This document shows, one piece after another, positions 37,119-44,317 of a DNA stretch of 64,000 nucleotides; within the stretch, counting starts at the first letter, position 1, and each line of letters opens with the position of its first letter. Source of the DNA: Halarchaeum grantii (GTDB lineage Archaea > Halobacteriota > Halobacteria > Halobacteriales > Halobacteriaceae); contig NZ_BMPF01000001.1 of the NCBI RefSeq assembly GCF_014647455.2, forward strand, positions 930,001-994,000, given 5' to 3'. Under the pieces are notes generated by a model. That model saw only the letters and a program-made list of their open reading frames with translations. It was not told the origin of the DNA and made no database searches. The position numbers and the translations under genes were made by a program.

Positions 37119-37132
37119 CCTTAGTTTTATTC
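37119..37132 (+). promoter_or_regulatory. AT-rich promoter region of the DUF7503-like microprotein
   Basis: CCTTAGTTTTATTC lies in the middle of a markedly AT-rich 110-base spacer. It is flanked by a 7-base inverted repeat, ATTCGAT at 37102-37108 and ATCGAAT at 37157-37163, that could be an operator. The ATG is about 49 bases after the TATA-like core, so this transcript probably has a leader. Confidence 0.4.
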
Positions 37133-37180
37133 CACAAGTTATGAGATAGACTTTCTATCGAATCGGTATTTCGTTGAAGT

Positions 37181-37315
37181 ATGTCCGAGAAAGACATCAC
37201 GGCGTACCTCACCGAAAACCCCCGCATGATCGGCGCGCTGTTCACGCTCGTGCTGCTACTCGCATCTGCGGGCAACACGGCGGCCGTCCTCGCTCCGAGC
37301 TTCAACGGTCCTTAA
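37181..37315 (+). CDS. DUF7503-like single-span membrane microprotein (44 aa)
   Basis: The 44-residue product starts SEKDITAYLTENPRMIGALF and has one hydrophobic span (IGALFTLVLLLASAGNTAAVLA) before a polar tail ending NGP. Small proteins with the same opening are, as I recall, annotated DUF7503 and occur in several copies in haloarchaeal genomes. The last helix residues resemble a signal peptide with a possible cleavage near AGNTAA, so secretion is also possible. Its TAA overlaps the TAA of the convergent CHAT gene (three shared bases). The upstream spacer is AT-rich with a TATA-like core and an inverted repeat. No known function. Confidence 0.7.
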   Translation: MSEKDITAYLTENPRMIGALFTLVLLLASAGNTAAVLAPSFNGP

Positions 37316-39411
37316 ATATCCGATAGGTCGATCTTATCGCTCCAGTGTAAATCCCCGTCGAGTAGTATCGGAGAGCGACCAGATTCGAATATATTCTGCA
37401 GTATGTCCCGGCCAACCCGATAGTCGTGGTCTGCCGGGCTGGACAGATATCGTTCCGCGGACTCGGTGAACAGTGGCGATGAGATAGTCCCCGGACCGAA
37501 GTCGCGCGTCAAAAAGTCACGGATGACGACGTGGATGTCGTCTCCAGTCGTCTGGTCAGTTTCGATTACACCAATCTTGGGGCAGCCTCCTTGATGCTGA
37601 CAGAGCGTCACGCCACCGCTCCCGACGATGGAGTACTGGTAGCCGGCCGCGACGTTCTCGGTCGCGACCGAGAGAGCGCCGTGGAGGTCAAAGCCGTTGT
37701 CGAGGAGGCGAGCGACGGAGCGTCCGACCTCGGTCGCGACGTGGTTGAAGACGTCATCGAGGGTGACGACGCCGCCGAGCGCACCGCGTTCGACGATCTC
37801 CATCCCCTGCGCGTAGGACCGACAGCCGTTGAGGATGAAGACGTCGACGTTCACCGAGTCGACGTCGCGGACGTCGAGGTACTCGTCGTCGCGACACTGG
37901 ATGCCGTCCTCGGTAACGTGCCCGATAAAGTGGAGGAGGTCGGTCTCAGACTCCAGGACCGCCCGCGTTTGCTCGGCATCGAGGTCGAAGTCGGTCGTGA
38001 TATCGAACTCGATGGCGTCCCGGAACCCGTAGAGGCTCTCTGCTTCCTCGCGCATGTCCGGATCGTTGCAGACGACGTGGACGTCGATGGTCGCGTCTCG
38101 TTCGGCCTGACGGTCGAGGCGGCGCTCGTAGGAGTCGACGGTCGGTTTCGACGCGCCGACGGGATAGTCCTCACCGACCCAAGCGTGTCCGACCGTCTCG
38201 GCCTCGACCGGCGAGACGATACGCTCGCTGGCGTCGGCGTCGCGGTCGACTGCACGGACAGTCGCGTCGCTCCCCGCCGACCGGACGAACGTGTCATCGG
38301 GTGCCGAACGGAAGAACTCGGCCACGGCGTCGGGTTCGGGCGTCGGGGTCGTCGTCTCGGCGGTCGGTGCGGGCGAGCGAACGAACGAGAGGTCGTTGAC
38401 GAGGTGCGGAAGTATCTCGGCGTTCTCCGGGCCCGGATCGACGTCCGCGGTCAGGTGCCATTCGAAGACGTCCTCAGTGACGGAGAAGGGGACGTCCAGA
38501 TACGCTGCGGTGCGCCCGGCGAGCGTGCGACCGTAGAGGGTCGCGAGGTCGAGGTCGGCGTGCTCGAGGACGGTGTCGCGCTCGTCCAGCTCGACCGGAT
38601 AGATGCCCTCGGTACGGACGACGCAGTCGAGGGTGAAGACGTGGTGGAGGAGGGCGTTGGCGGAGCGCGCGACGTCGTCGTGGGGGAAGTCGAATGTCCG
38701 GTCCCCGGCAACGAGGCGCGGCGTCGATCCGGGAACGACATCGGCGCCGAGGTAGTACGCGAGCGTCGCGACGCTGTAAACGGCGTCGTATCGCGGGGGG
38801 ACCTCGATTCGAACGCCGGTCGACGGCGGGTCGATGTTCTCGGGGACGGCGAACTCCTCGCCACGTGTGACTTTCGGCGGGTGACCGCGCATCGTCGGAA
38901 AGGAGCGCTCGGGACTCGTCGTCTTCAGCGCGGATCCGAACGTGGAGACGGCGCGCATCAGGTCGCAGGGATCGTCCCGGACCGTGACCGTTCCCGCAGG
39001 GTGGTCGTGGAACGACCGGACGCCGAAGGAGACGGCTGTAGGCCGGTCGAGCTCGACGGCCGTCGAACCGGACCGAGAGTCAACGGTGGCCGACGCGTTC
39101 TCGACGGCGACGTAGAGCTTCAGTGGAGCGCCGGATATTTCGAACTCGTAGGTACCACGGGCGACGTCCCCGACGGTACCTGCGGGAACGTCGTTGACGA
39201 CCGTTCCGTCGCGGCGGACGAAGACGTCGGCGGGGTTGGGGAAGACGAGCGTGTCGGTTTCGACGACGATCGCTCGGGTCAGGGGGACGTGAAAGTCGTC
39301 GGCGTCGTCCACGTCGAACTCGGCGGTGCCGGTCTCGACGGTGTAGGTGACGTTCTCGATCCGGTCGTGAATCCGGACGCCGTCGGCGAACCCCTCGAAC
39401 GCGATGTTCAC
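37312..39411 (-). CDS. CHAT-domain (caspase-like) putative protease, haloarchaeal type (699 aa)
   Basis: Residues about 470-610 match the CHAT/caspase-like fold: ESETDLLHFIGHVTEDGI carries the catalytic-type His (second H of HFIGH, residue 498) and VDVFILNGCRSYAQGME carries the Cys (residue 530), each after a hydrophobic strand. The conserved later block GALGGVVTLDDVFNHVATEVGRSVARLL is where these proteins assess and close the fold. The N-terminal 460 residues are beta-rich (NIAFEGFADGVRIHDRIENVTYTVETG...) without a recognised domain and could be a sensor. No signal peptide or membrane span. GTG at 39409-39411 follows a GAGAGGTG Shine-Dalgarno-like tract; an ATG at 39448-39450 is the alternative. 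It ends inside the microprotein stop. Confidence 0.82.
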   Translation of the reverse strand: MNIAFEGFADGVRIHDRIENVTYTVETGTAEFDVDDADDFHVPLTRAIVVETDTLVFPNPADVFVRRDGTVVNDVPAGTVGDVARGTYEFEISGAPLKLYVAVENASATVDSRSGSTAVELDRPTAVSFGVRSFHDHPAGTVTVRDDPCDLMRAVSTFGSALKTTSPERSFPTMRGHPPKVTRGEEFAVPENIDPPSTGVRIEVPPRYDAVYSVATLAYYLGADVVPGSTPRLVAGDRTFDFPHDDVARSANALLHHVFTLDCVVRTEGIYPVELDERDTVLEHADLDLATLYGRTLAGRTAAYLDVPFSVTEDVFEWHLTADVDPGPENAEILPHLVNDLSFVRSPAPTAETTTPTPEPDAVAEFFRSAPDDTFVRSAGSDATVRAVDRDADASERIVSPVEAETVGHAWVGEDYPVGASKPTVDSYERRLDRQAERDATIDVHVVCNDPDMREEAESLYGFRDAIEFDITTDFDLDAEQTRAVLESETDLLHFIGHVTEDGIQCRDDEYLDVRDVDSVNVDVFILNGCRSYAQGMEIVERGALGGVVTLDDVFNHVATEVGRSVARLLDNGFDLHGALSVATENVAAGYQYSIVGSGGVTLCQHQGGCPKIGVIETDQTTGDDIHVVIRDFLTRDFGPGTISSPLFTESAERYLSSPADHDYRVGRDILQNIFESGRSPILLDGDLHWSDKIDLSDI

Positions 39412-39601
39412 GGGGAGAACACCTCTCTCCCGCCGACGAAGCGCCGACATCGACCGGGCGGTCCTCTCGTCCCGTTCACCCCGCCCCGTCTTCGCGGCGT
39501 CGTTCTCACGTGCGTCACCAGGGGGGCCATCGGTTCAAGCGTTTCGGGGACCCGGACGCCCGACAGGATGGTTTTTGTGGAGGGGGTTCGACGACGGCGG
39601 T

Positions 39602-40390
39602 ATGGACCTCGGACTCACTGACGAGACGGCACTGGTGACGGCGAGTACGAGCGGCCTCGGGAAGGCGTCGGCGACGGCGCTCGCCGCCGAGGGCGCGAAC
39701 GTCGTGCTCTGCGGGCGCGACGAGGGGCGCCTCGACGACGCGATCGAGGACGTTCGCGAGACGGCTACGGGCGACGTCACGGGCGTCAGCGCGGACATCA
39801 CGGACCCCGACGACGTGGAGGCGCTCGTCGAGGCGACCGTGGAGGCTTTCGGGAGTCTCGACCACCTCGTGCTCTCCGCCGGCGGCCCACCGTCGGGGCC
39901 GTTCCTCGACACGGCGGAGCGCGACTGGTACGAGGCGTACGACCTGCTCGTGATGAGCGCCGTCCGCACCGTGAAGGCGGCCCATCCGTACCTCTCGGAG
40001 AGCGACGCGGGCACCGTCACCGCCATCACCTCGACGAGCGTCGAGACGCCGGTCGGCGGTCTCGTCCTCTCGAACGCGGTGCGACGCGGCGTCATCGGCC
40101 TCGTGGAGACGCTCGCGGTCGAGCTCGCGCCGGACGTCCGCGCGAACGCCGTCCTCCCGGGGCCGTTCGAGACGCCGCGCATCGAGGAGCTCGTCGAGCA
40201 GGCCGTCGAGCGCGGCGAATATCCCGACTACGAGACCGGCATCGCGGACTGGGGCGTCGACATCCCGATGGAGCGCGTCGGGGCCCCGCAGGAGCTCGGT
40301 GACGTCGTCGCCTTCCTCGCGAGCGAGCGCGCGTCGTACGTGAACGGCGTCTCGCTCCCCATCGACGGCGGCCGCCTCCAGCAGGGGTAG
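39602..40390 (+). CDS. SDR-family protein lacking the catalytic Tyr-Lys pair (262 aa)
   Basis: Rossmann-fold short-chain dehydrogenase/reductase homologue, closest to the FabG-like subgroup. The cofactor loop is TASTSGLGKA (residues 13-22) and the Asn/Ala motif is LSAGGPP; the active-site Ser lies in AITSTSVETP. At the place of the YxxxK motif it has LSNAVRRG, so the usual catalytic Tyr and Lys are missing. The BKR-like SDR subgroup is known to deviate this way, and its members seem to have another role or chemistry. The C-terminus SERASYVNGVSLPIDGGRL is normal. GGTTTTTGTGG ends 26 bases before the ATG. Ends directly beside the convergent GMP gene. Confidence 0.88.
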   Translation: MDLGLTDETALVTASTSGLGKASATALAAEGANVVLCGRDEGRLDDAIEDVRETATGDVTGVSADITDPDDVEALVEATVEAFGSLDHLVLSAGGPPSGPFLDTAERDWYEAYDLLVMSAVRTVKAAHPYLSESDAGTVTAITSTSVETPVGGLVLSNAVRRGVIGLVETLAVELAPDVRANAVLPGPFETPRIEELVEQAVERGEYPDYETGIADWGVDIPMERVGAPQELGDVVAFLASERASYVNGVSLPIDGGRLQQG

Positions 40391-41389
40391 TCAGAACAGG
40401 TCGTCGCCGCGGAGTTCGGCGACGACGTCGCGGACCCGCTGACCGTCCGCCTTCGGGACGACGAGCACGCGGTCGTCGTAGGCGGCGACGACGAGGTCGT
40501 CCACGCCGACGACGGAGACGTGTTTGTCGTCGCTCGCGATGACGTTCCCGGACGCGTCGAGGGCGAGGGCGTCGCTCGCGAGCGTGTTCCCGTCGCCGTC
40601 ACCGTCGAGGACGCGTTCGAGCGCGTCCCACGACCCGAGGTCGTCCCAGTCGAAGTCGGCGGGGACGACGGCGGCGCGGTCGGTCCGCTCCATGACGGCG
40701 TAGTCGACGCTCACGGGGTCGACGCGGTCGAACCCGCGCTCGGGGTCGCCGGCATCGAGCGCGTCGATGAGCGGCGCGAGCGGGCCGTCGCGCGCCTCCG
40801 CGAGGAAGACCTCGGGGCGCCACGCGAACAGCCCGGCGTTCCAGAGACACCCCGCCTCCCGGAGGCGCGCGGCGGTCTCGGCGTCGGGTTTCTCCCGGAA
40901 GGACGCGACGTCGGCGTAGCCGTCGTGAGCGGCGCCGGGCTCGATGTAGCCGTACTCGGTCGCGGGCCGGTCGGGTTCGACGCCGAACGTCACGAGTTTC
41001 TCGCGCTCGGCGGCGACCCGACAGCCGCGCCGAGCGACCTCGCCGAAGCCGTCGCCGACGACGTGGTCGGCGGGGAGCGCGCAGAGCACGGCGTCGGCGT
41101 GTTCCTCGCGCACGCGATGGCTCGCGTAGGCGAGCGCCGGCCCCGTGTCCTTCGCGACGGGTTCGACGAGGACGTCGGCCTCGGGGACGTGCTCGCGGAC
41201 GGCGTCGGCGTACGCCTCGCGGGTGAGAACGCACACGTCGTCGGCGAACGCCGCGCGGTCGGCCGCGCGCCGGAGGAGCGAGCGCGAATCGGCGCCGAAG
41301 GACTGGAACTGCTTCGGTCGGTCCGAGCGACTCGCCGGGTAGAGCCGCGTCCCGGTCCCGCCGGCGAGGAGGACAGCGACGGTCCTCAC
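40391..41389 (-). CDS. Mannose-1-phosphate guanylyltransferase (332 aa)
   Basis: Makes GDP-mannose from mannose-1-phosphate and GTP, a donor for N-glycans of the S-layer and pilins and for exopolysaccharide. Nucleotidyltransferase signature LLAGGTGTRLYPASRSDRPKQF is at 7-28; LVEPVAKDTGPALAYA, LPADHVVGD, GVEPDRPATEYGYIEPG, FREKPDAETA and WNAGLFAWRPEVFL follow in the expected order. No C-terminal isomerase domain, as expected for the short archaeal form. GTG at 41387-41389 overlaps the stop of the upstream small gene (GTGA). Confidence 0.92.
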   Translation of the reverse strand: MRTVAVLLAGGTGTRLYPASRSDRPKQFQSFGADSRSLLRRAADRAAFADDVCVLTREAYADAVREHVPEADVLVEPVAKDTGPALAYASHRVREEHADAVLCALPADHVVGDGFGEVARRGCRVAAEREKLVTFGVEPDRPATEYGYIEPGAAHDGYADVASFREKPDAETAARLREAGCLWNAGLFAWRPEVFLAEARDGPLAPLIDALDAGDPERGFDRVDPVSVDYAVMERTDRAAVVPADFDWDDLGSWDALERVLDGDGDGNTLASDALALDASGNVIASDDKHVSVVGVDDLVVAAYDDRVLVVPKADGQRVRDVVAELRGDDLF

Positions 41390-41655
41390 CACGTCTCCAC
41401 CTGTCCGTCCCGAACGTCCTCGAGACAGCCCTCGCAGGCGGGGTGGTCGGCGTCGAAGCACGCGGGCGTGCCGTCGTCGAGCGCGACGGCGCGCTTCTCG
41501 GCGTGGCGGCGGCAGACGATACGGACGCGGCCGGCGTCGTCGCGCGGCAGTTCGCCGCTCGTTCGGCCCTCGCGATAGGCGGCGACGGCCTCCGCGTATC
41601 GGCGGCCCGCGCCCCGGGCGAGGCGGTCGACGACCCCGGAGTCGTCCTCGGTCAT
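41386..41655 (-). CDS. Small cysteine-containing haloarchaeal protein, possibly DUF7091 (89 aa)
   Basis: Acidic/basic mixed protein of 89 residues. The C-terminal half has cysteines in RIVCRRHAEKRAVALDDGTPACFDADHPACEGCLEDV, a C...C...CxxC set that could bind one metal with the help of the His. This matches my memory of a haloarchaeal family (DUF7091); no function known. The N-terminal half is a helix with YAEAVAAYREGRTSGELP. It is upstream of, and translationally coupled with, the mannose-1-phosphate guanylyltransferase. Confidence 0.75.
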   Translation of the reverse strand: MTEDDSGVVDRLARGAGRRYAEAVAAYREGRTSGELPRDDAGRVRIVCRRHAEKRAVALDDGTPACFDADHPACEGCLEDVRDGQVETW

Positions 41656-41728
41656 ACGTCGGCGTAGCGCCCGCGTCGACATAGGCCTGTGGCTCGCACG
41701 GCACCACTTTCGCTTCGGTGAGGGAGAG

Positions 41729-41734
41729 TTTATA
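41729..41734 (+). promoter_or_regulatory. TATA box of the rpa3 operon
   Basis: TTTATA in GAGTTTATAGACC, 65 bases before the rpa ATG, giving a predicted leader of about 40 bases, unlike the leaderless layout of most genes here. Confidence 0.5.
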
Positions 41735-41799
41735 GACCAGTAGGCCGTATCCGTTCCCGTCTCCCACCCGAAACACACGCGGAGACGGAAACCCCGACT

Positions 41800-42729
41800 A
41801 TGAGCGACATACAGCAGACCGCGCAGCAGCTACACGACCAGTTCTCGGAGCACCTCGACGTGGACGTCGAGGAGATCGAGGAGCGCCTCGAACAGTACGT
41901 CGAGGAGTACAAGATACCGCTCGACGAGGCCCGGCGCTCCGTCGAGAGCCACTACCTCGACGAGGCGGGCATCGAGCGCGACGAACTCGGCCGCGGCGGC
42001 AACCCGACCGTGCAGGCCGCCGACGTCGACGCGCCCGACGAATGGGTGGACATCACCGCGAAGGTCGTCGACCTCTGGGAGCCCCGGAGCGACAGCGTCG
42101 CGCAGGTCGGCCTGCTCGGCGACGAGTCCGGCACCATCAAGTTCACCAAGTGGGCGGCCTCCGACCTCGACGAACTCGACGAAGGGCAGGTCTACCGCCT
42201 CGGGAACGTCGTCACCGACGAGTACCAGGGCCGCTACTCGGTGAAGCTCAACCGCACGACCACCATCACCGAGGTGGACGAGGACATCGAGGTCGGCGAC
42301 GACGAGACGAGCGTCGAGGGGGCGCTCGTCGACATCCAGTCCGGCTCCGGCCTCATCAAGCGCTGCCCCGAGGAGGACTGCACGCGCGTCCTCCAGAACG
42401 GCCGCTGCTCCGAGCACGGCGAGGTCGAGGGCGAGTTCGACCTCCGCATCAAGGGCGTCCTCGACGACGGTGAGGACGTCCACGAGATCATCCTGAACGA
42501 GGAAGCGACGACCGACCTCACCGGGATCGGTCTCGAGGAGGCGAAACAGCAGGCGATGGACGCCCTCGACACGACCGTCGTCGCCGACGAGATGCGCGAG
42601 ATGCTCCTCGGCCAGTACTACCGCGTCACGGGCCCGACGCTCGGGCGCTACGTGCTCGCGAACGACGTCGAAGCGCTCTCCGAACCCACCGACGCCGAAT
42701 CCGTCCTCATCAAAGCGAGGTCGATGTAG
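41800..42729 (+). CDS. rpa3: Replication protein A, RPA3-type single-stranded-DNA-binding protein (309 aa)
   Basis: Binds single-stranded DNA in replication and repair. The N-terminal 70 residues are helical (VEEIEERLEQYVEEYKIPLDEARRSVE in blocks). An OB fold follows, with VDITAKVVDLWEPRSDSVAQVGLLGDESGTIKFTKW and YRLGNVVTDEYQGRYSVKLN. Near 190-210 lies a zinc-finger-like RCPEEDCTRVLQNGRCSEHGEVEG. A second, divergent OB-like part makes the C-terminus. Size and the following gene identify the haloarchaeal RPA3 type, not the larger RPA1/RPA2. The next gene begins one base after the stop. In Haloferax, rpa3 is co-transcribed with rpap3 and needed for survival after DNA damage (known for that species). 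Confidence 0.92.
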   Translation: MSDIQQTAQQLHDQFSEHLDVDVEEIEERLEQYVEEYKIPLDEARRSVESHYLDEAGIERDELGRGGNPTVQAADVDAPDEWVDITAKVVDLWEPRSDSVAQVGLLGDESGTIKFTKWAASDLDELDEGQVYRLGNVVTDEYQGRYSVKLNRTTTITEVDEDIEVGDDETSVEGALVDIQSGSGLIKRCPEEDCTRVLQNGRCSEHGEVEGEFDLRIKGVLDDGEDVHEIILNEEATTDLTGIGLEEAKQQAMDALDTTVVADEMREMLLGQYYRVTGPTLGRYVLANDVEALSEPTDAESVLIKARSM

Positions 42730-43335
42730 ATGTCCAGCAACCAGTCCACCCCCACGCGCGAGGTCGCCCGACGCGTCTTCGCCGACGAGTTCAACGACGC
42801 CACGTTCACCTTCAAGGAATCCGACGACGAGCGCGCGCCGCTCTACAGCCTCCTCCCCACCGGGGAGAAGGCGAACCGCGTCTTCCTCGTCGGCACCCTC
42901 ACCGAGACGGAGGACGTCGGCGAGGACTCCGAGTACTGGCGCGGCCGCGTCGTCGACCCGACCGGGACGTTCTTCGTCTACGCCGGCCAGTACCAGCCGG
43001 ACGCCGCGAGCGCGCTGCGCGACCTCGAGACGCCGACGTACGTCGCCATCGTCGGGAAGCCCCGCGCCTACGAGACCGAAGACGGGACCGTCAACGTCTC
43101 CGTGCGCCCCGAGTCCATCACCGAAGTCGAGACGGCGACGCGCGACCGCTGGGTCGTCGAGACGGCCGAGCGCACCCTCGAGCGCATCGACGCCTTCGAC
43201 GACGAGGGCAACGAGTACGCCCGGCGCGCCGAGGAGGAGTACGACCTCCCGCTGCGGCGCTACAAGCAGGCCGCCATCGACGCCCTCGAGTCGCTCGACG
43301 AGACCGACGACGAGGAAGTCGCCGAAGCCGCCTGA
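42730..43335 (+). CDS. rpap3: RPA-associated protein, COG3390 family (201 aa)
   Basis: Partner of RPA3. OB-fold-like core with VFLVGTLTETEDVGEDSEYWRGRVVDPTGTFFVYAGQYQPDA and PTYVAIVGKPRAYE (in blocks). The C-terminal 60 residues are helical and acidic (TAERTLERIDAFDDEG, ALESLDETDDEE). RPA-associated proteins of this family form complexes specifically with their own RPA in haloarchaea. The ATG directly follows the rpa3 stop (TAGATG), so expression is coupled. Length is typical. Confidence 0.9.
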   Translation: MSSNQSTPTREVARRVFADEFNDATFTFKESDDERAPLYSLLPTGEKANRVFLVGTLTETEDVGEDSEYWRGRVVDPTGTFFVYAGQYQPDAASALRDLETPTYVAIVGKPRAYETEDGTVNVSVRPESITEVETATRDRWVVETAERTLERIDAFDDEGNEYARRAEEEYDLPLRRYKQAAIDALESLDETDDEEVAEAA

Positions 43336-43385
43336 GACGCGGCGTCTGACGAAGAACTAAGGCCCGAGACCCCGTTTTTTCGAGC

Positions 43386-43790
43386 ATGGGCAACAAGAAC
43401 AAGACCGTCTCGTTCCGCGTGAACGAGGACACCTTCGACGCCCTCCGCGACATCGCGGAGGAGCGCGACCTCTCGTTGTCCGCCGTCTTCCGGGACTACG
43501 TCGACGCGCTCGTCGCGAACGACGGCCGCGTGCGCGTCGTCCCGACGGACGACGTCGGCGAGGACGTCGAGGACGCGGAGTTCCCGCCGAAGGTCGAGGT
43601 GCCCAAGAGCTTCGTCCGCGAGCACGAACGCCTCGAACTCGAGGCCGAGCACCTCCGCGAGCAACTGGAGGAGCACAAGGCGTACATCAACGCCCTCCGC
43701 GACGAACTCGACGACGCGGAGGACGTCGAGGACGTCATCCACCTCGACGACCTCGAGGGCGAGGACGAGGAGTCCTTCCGGCTCGGCTAA
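43386..43790 (+). CDS. Ribbon-helix-helix plus coiled-coil protein (134 aa)
   Basis: Residues 1-48 fit a ribbon-helix-helix DNA-binding domain (KTVSFRVNEDTFDALRDIAEERDLSLSAVFRDYVDALV, in blocks). Residues 80-120 form a charged coiled coil (HERLELEAEHLREQLEEHKAYINALRDEL in blocks) and the tail is acidic. This pairing suggests a dimeric or tetrameric DNA-binding regulator. It sits 50 bases after rpap3 on the same strand, preceded by a T6 run at 43374-43380 that could be a terminator for rpap3. Association with the RPA operon is possible but not proven. It ends overlapping GtrA by four bases (convergent). Confidence 0.82.
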   Translation: MGNKNKTVSFRVNEDTFDALRDIAEERDLSLSAVFRDYVDALVANDGRVRVVPTDDVGEDVEDAEFPPKVEVPKSFVREHERLELEAEHLREQLEEHKAYINALRDELDDAEDVEDVIHLDDLEGEDEESFRLG

Positions 43791-44215
43791 CCGGCGAGGA
43801 CGCGCCACGTGAGGACGTTCTCGAAGCAGTAGTTCACGACGAAGCCGACGCCGAGGCCGACGACGTTCGCGGCGAGATACCAGACGCCAGCGCGAGTGAG
43901 CGCGAAGAGGACGGCGATGCCGGTGGCGAGGCCGACGGCGCGGACGGCGTTCGACGTGAGGAGGCGTCTCGCGAGCGCGCGGACGCCACGCGCGCCCCAC
44001 GAGTCGAACGTCCAGCGCTCGTTCACGGCGAACATCAGGATGATGCTGGCTTCCGCAGCGACGAGTTTCGCGGGGAGGAGCCCGAACGCGAGGACGTCGT
44101 GGAGGACGACGAGCGCGGCGTTATCGAGAAGCGCGCCGAGCGCGCCGACGGCGAGGAACTGGCCGGCGCGCGCGGGTTGGAGGAGGGCGGCGGCGACACG
44201 TCTGATGGAGGGCAT
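43787..44215 (-). CDS. GtrA-family membrane protein (142 aa)
   Basis: Four transmembrane helices with the GtrA pattern: QFLAVGALGALLDNAALVVLHD in helix 1-2, KLVAAEASIILMFAVNERWTFDSW in the middle and VGFVVNYCFENVLTWRVL at the end. GtrA proteins are thought to move or flip lipid-linked sugars (GtrA of Shigella flips a glucosyl carrier). ATG at 44213-44215 is preferred over longer in-frame starts that lack homology. Divergent from the DUF2298 membrane protein, which may share a role in lipid-linked sugar transfer. Confidence 0.9.
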   Translation of the reverse strand: MPSIRRVAAALLQPARAGQFLAVGALGALLDNAALVVLHDVLAFGLLPAKLVAAEASIILMFAVNERWTFDSWGARGVRALARRLLTSNAVRAVGLATGIAVLFALTRAGVWYLAANVVGLGVGFVVNYCFENVLTWRVLAG

Positions 44216-44317
44216 GCGGACGTCTACACCGTGACAGCTACGGAATACTTCACGCTTTGGATTCGGTCGCCGGACAGAGCACAAGACACATACCGGACAG
44301 AACGACACCGATAGGTC

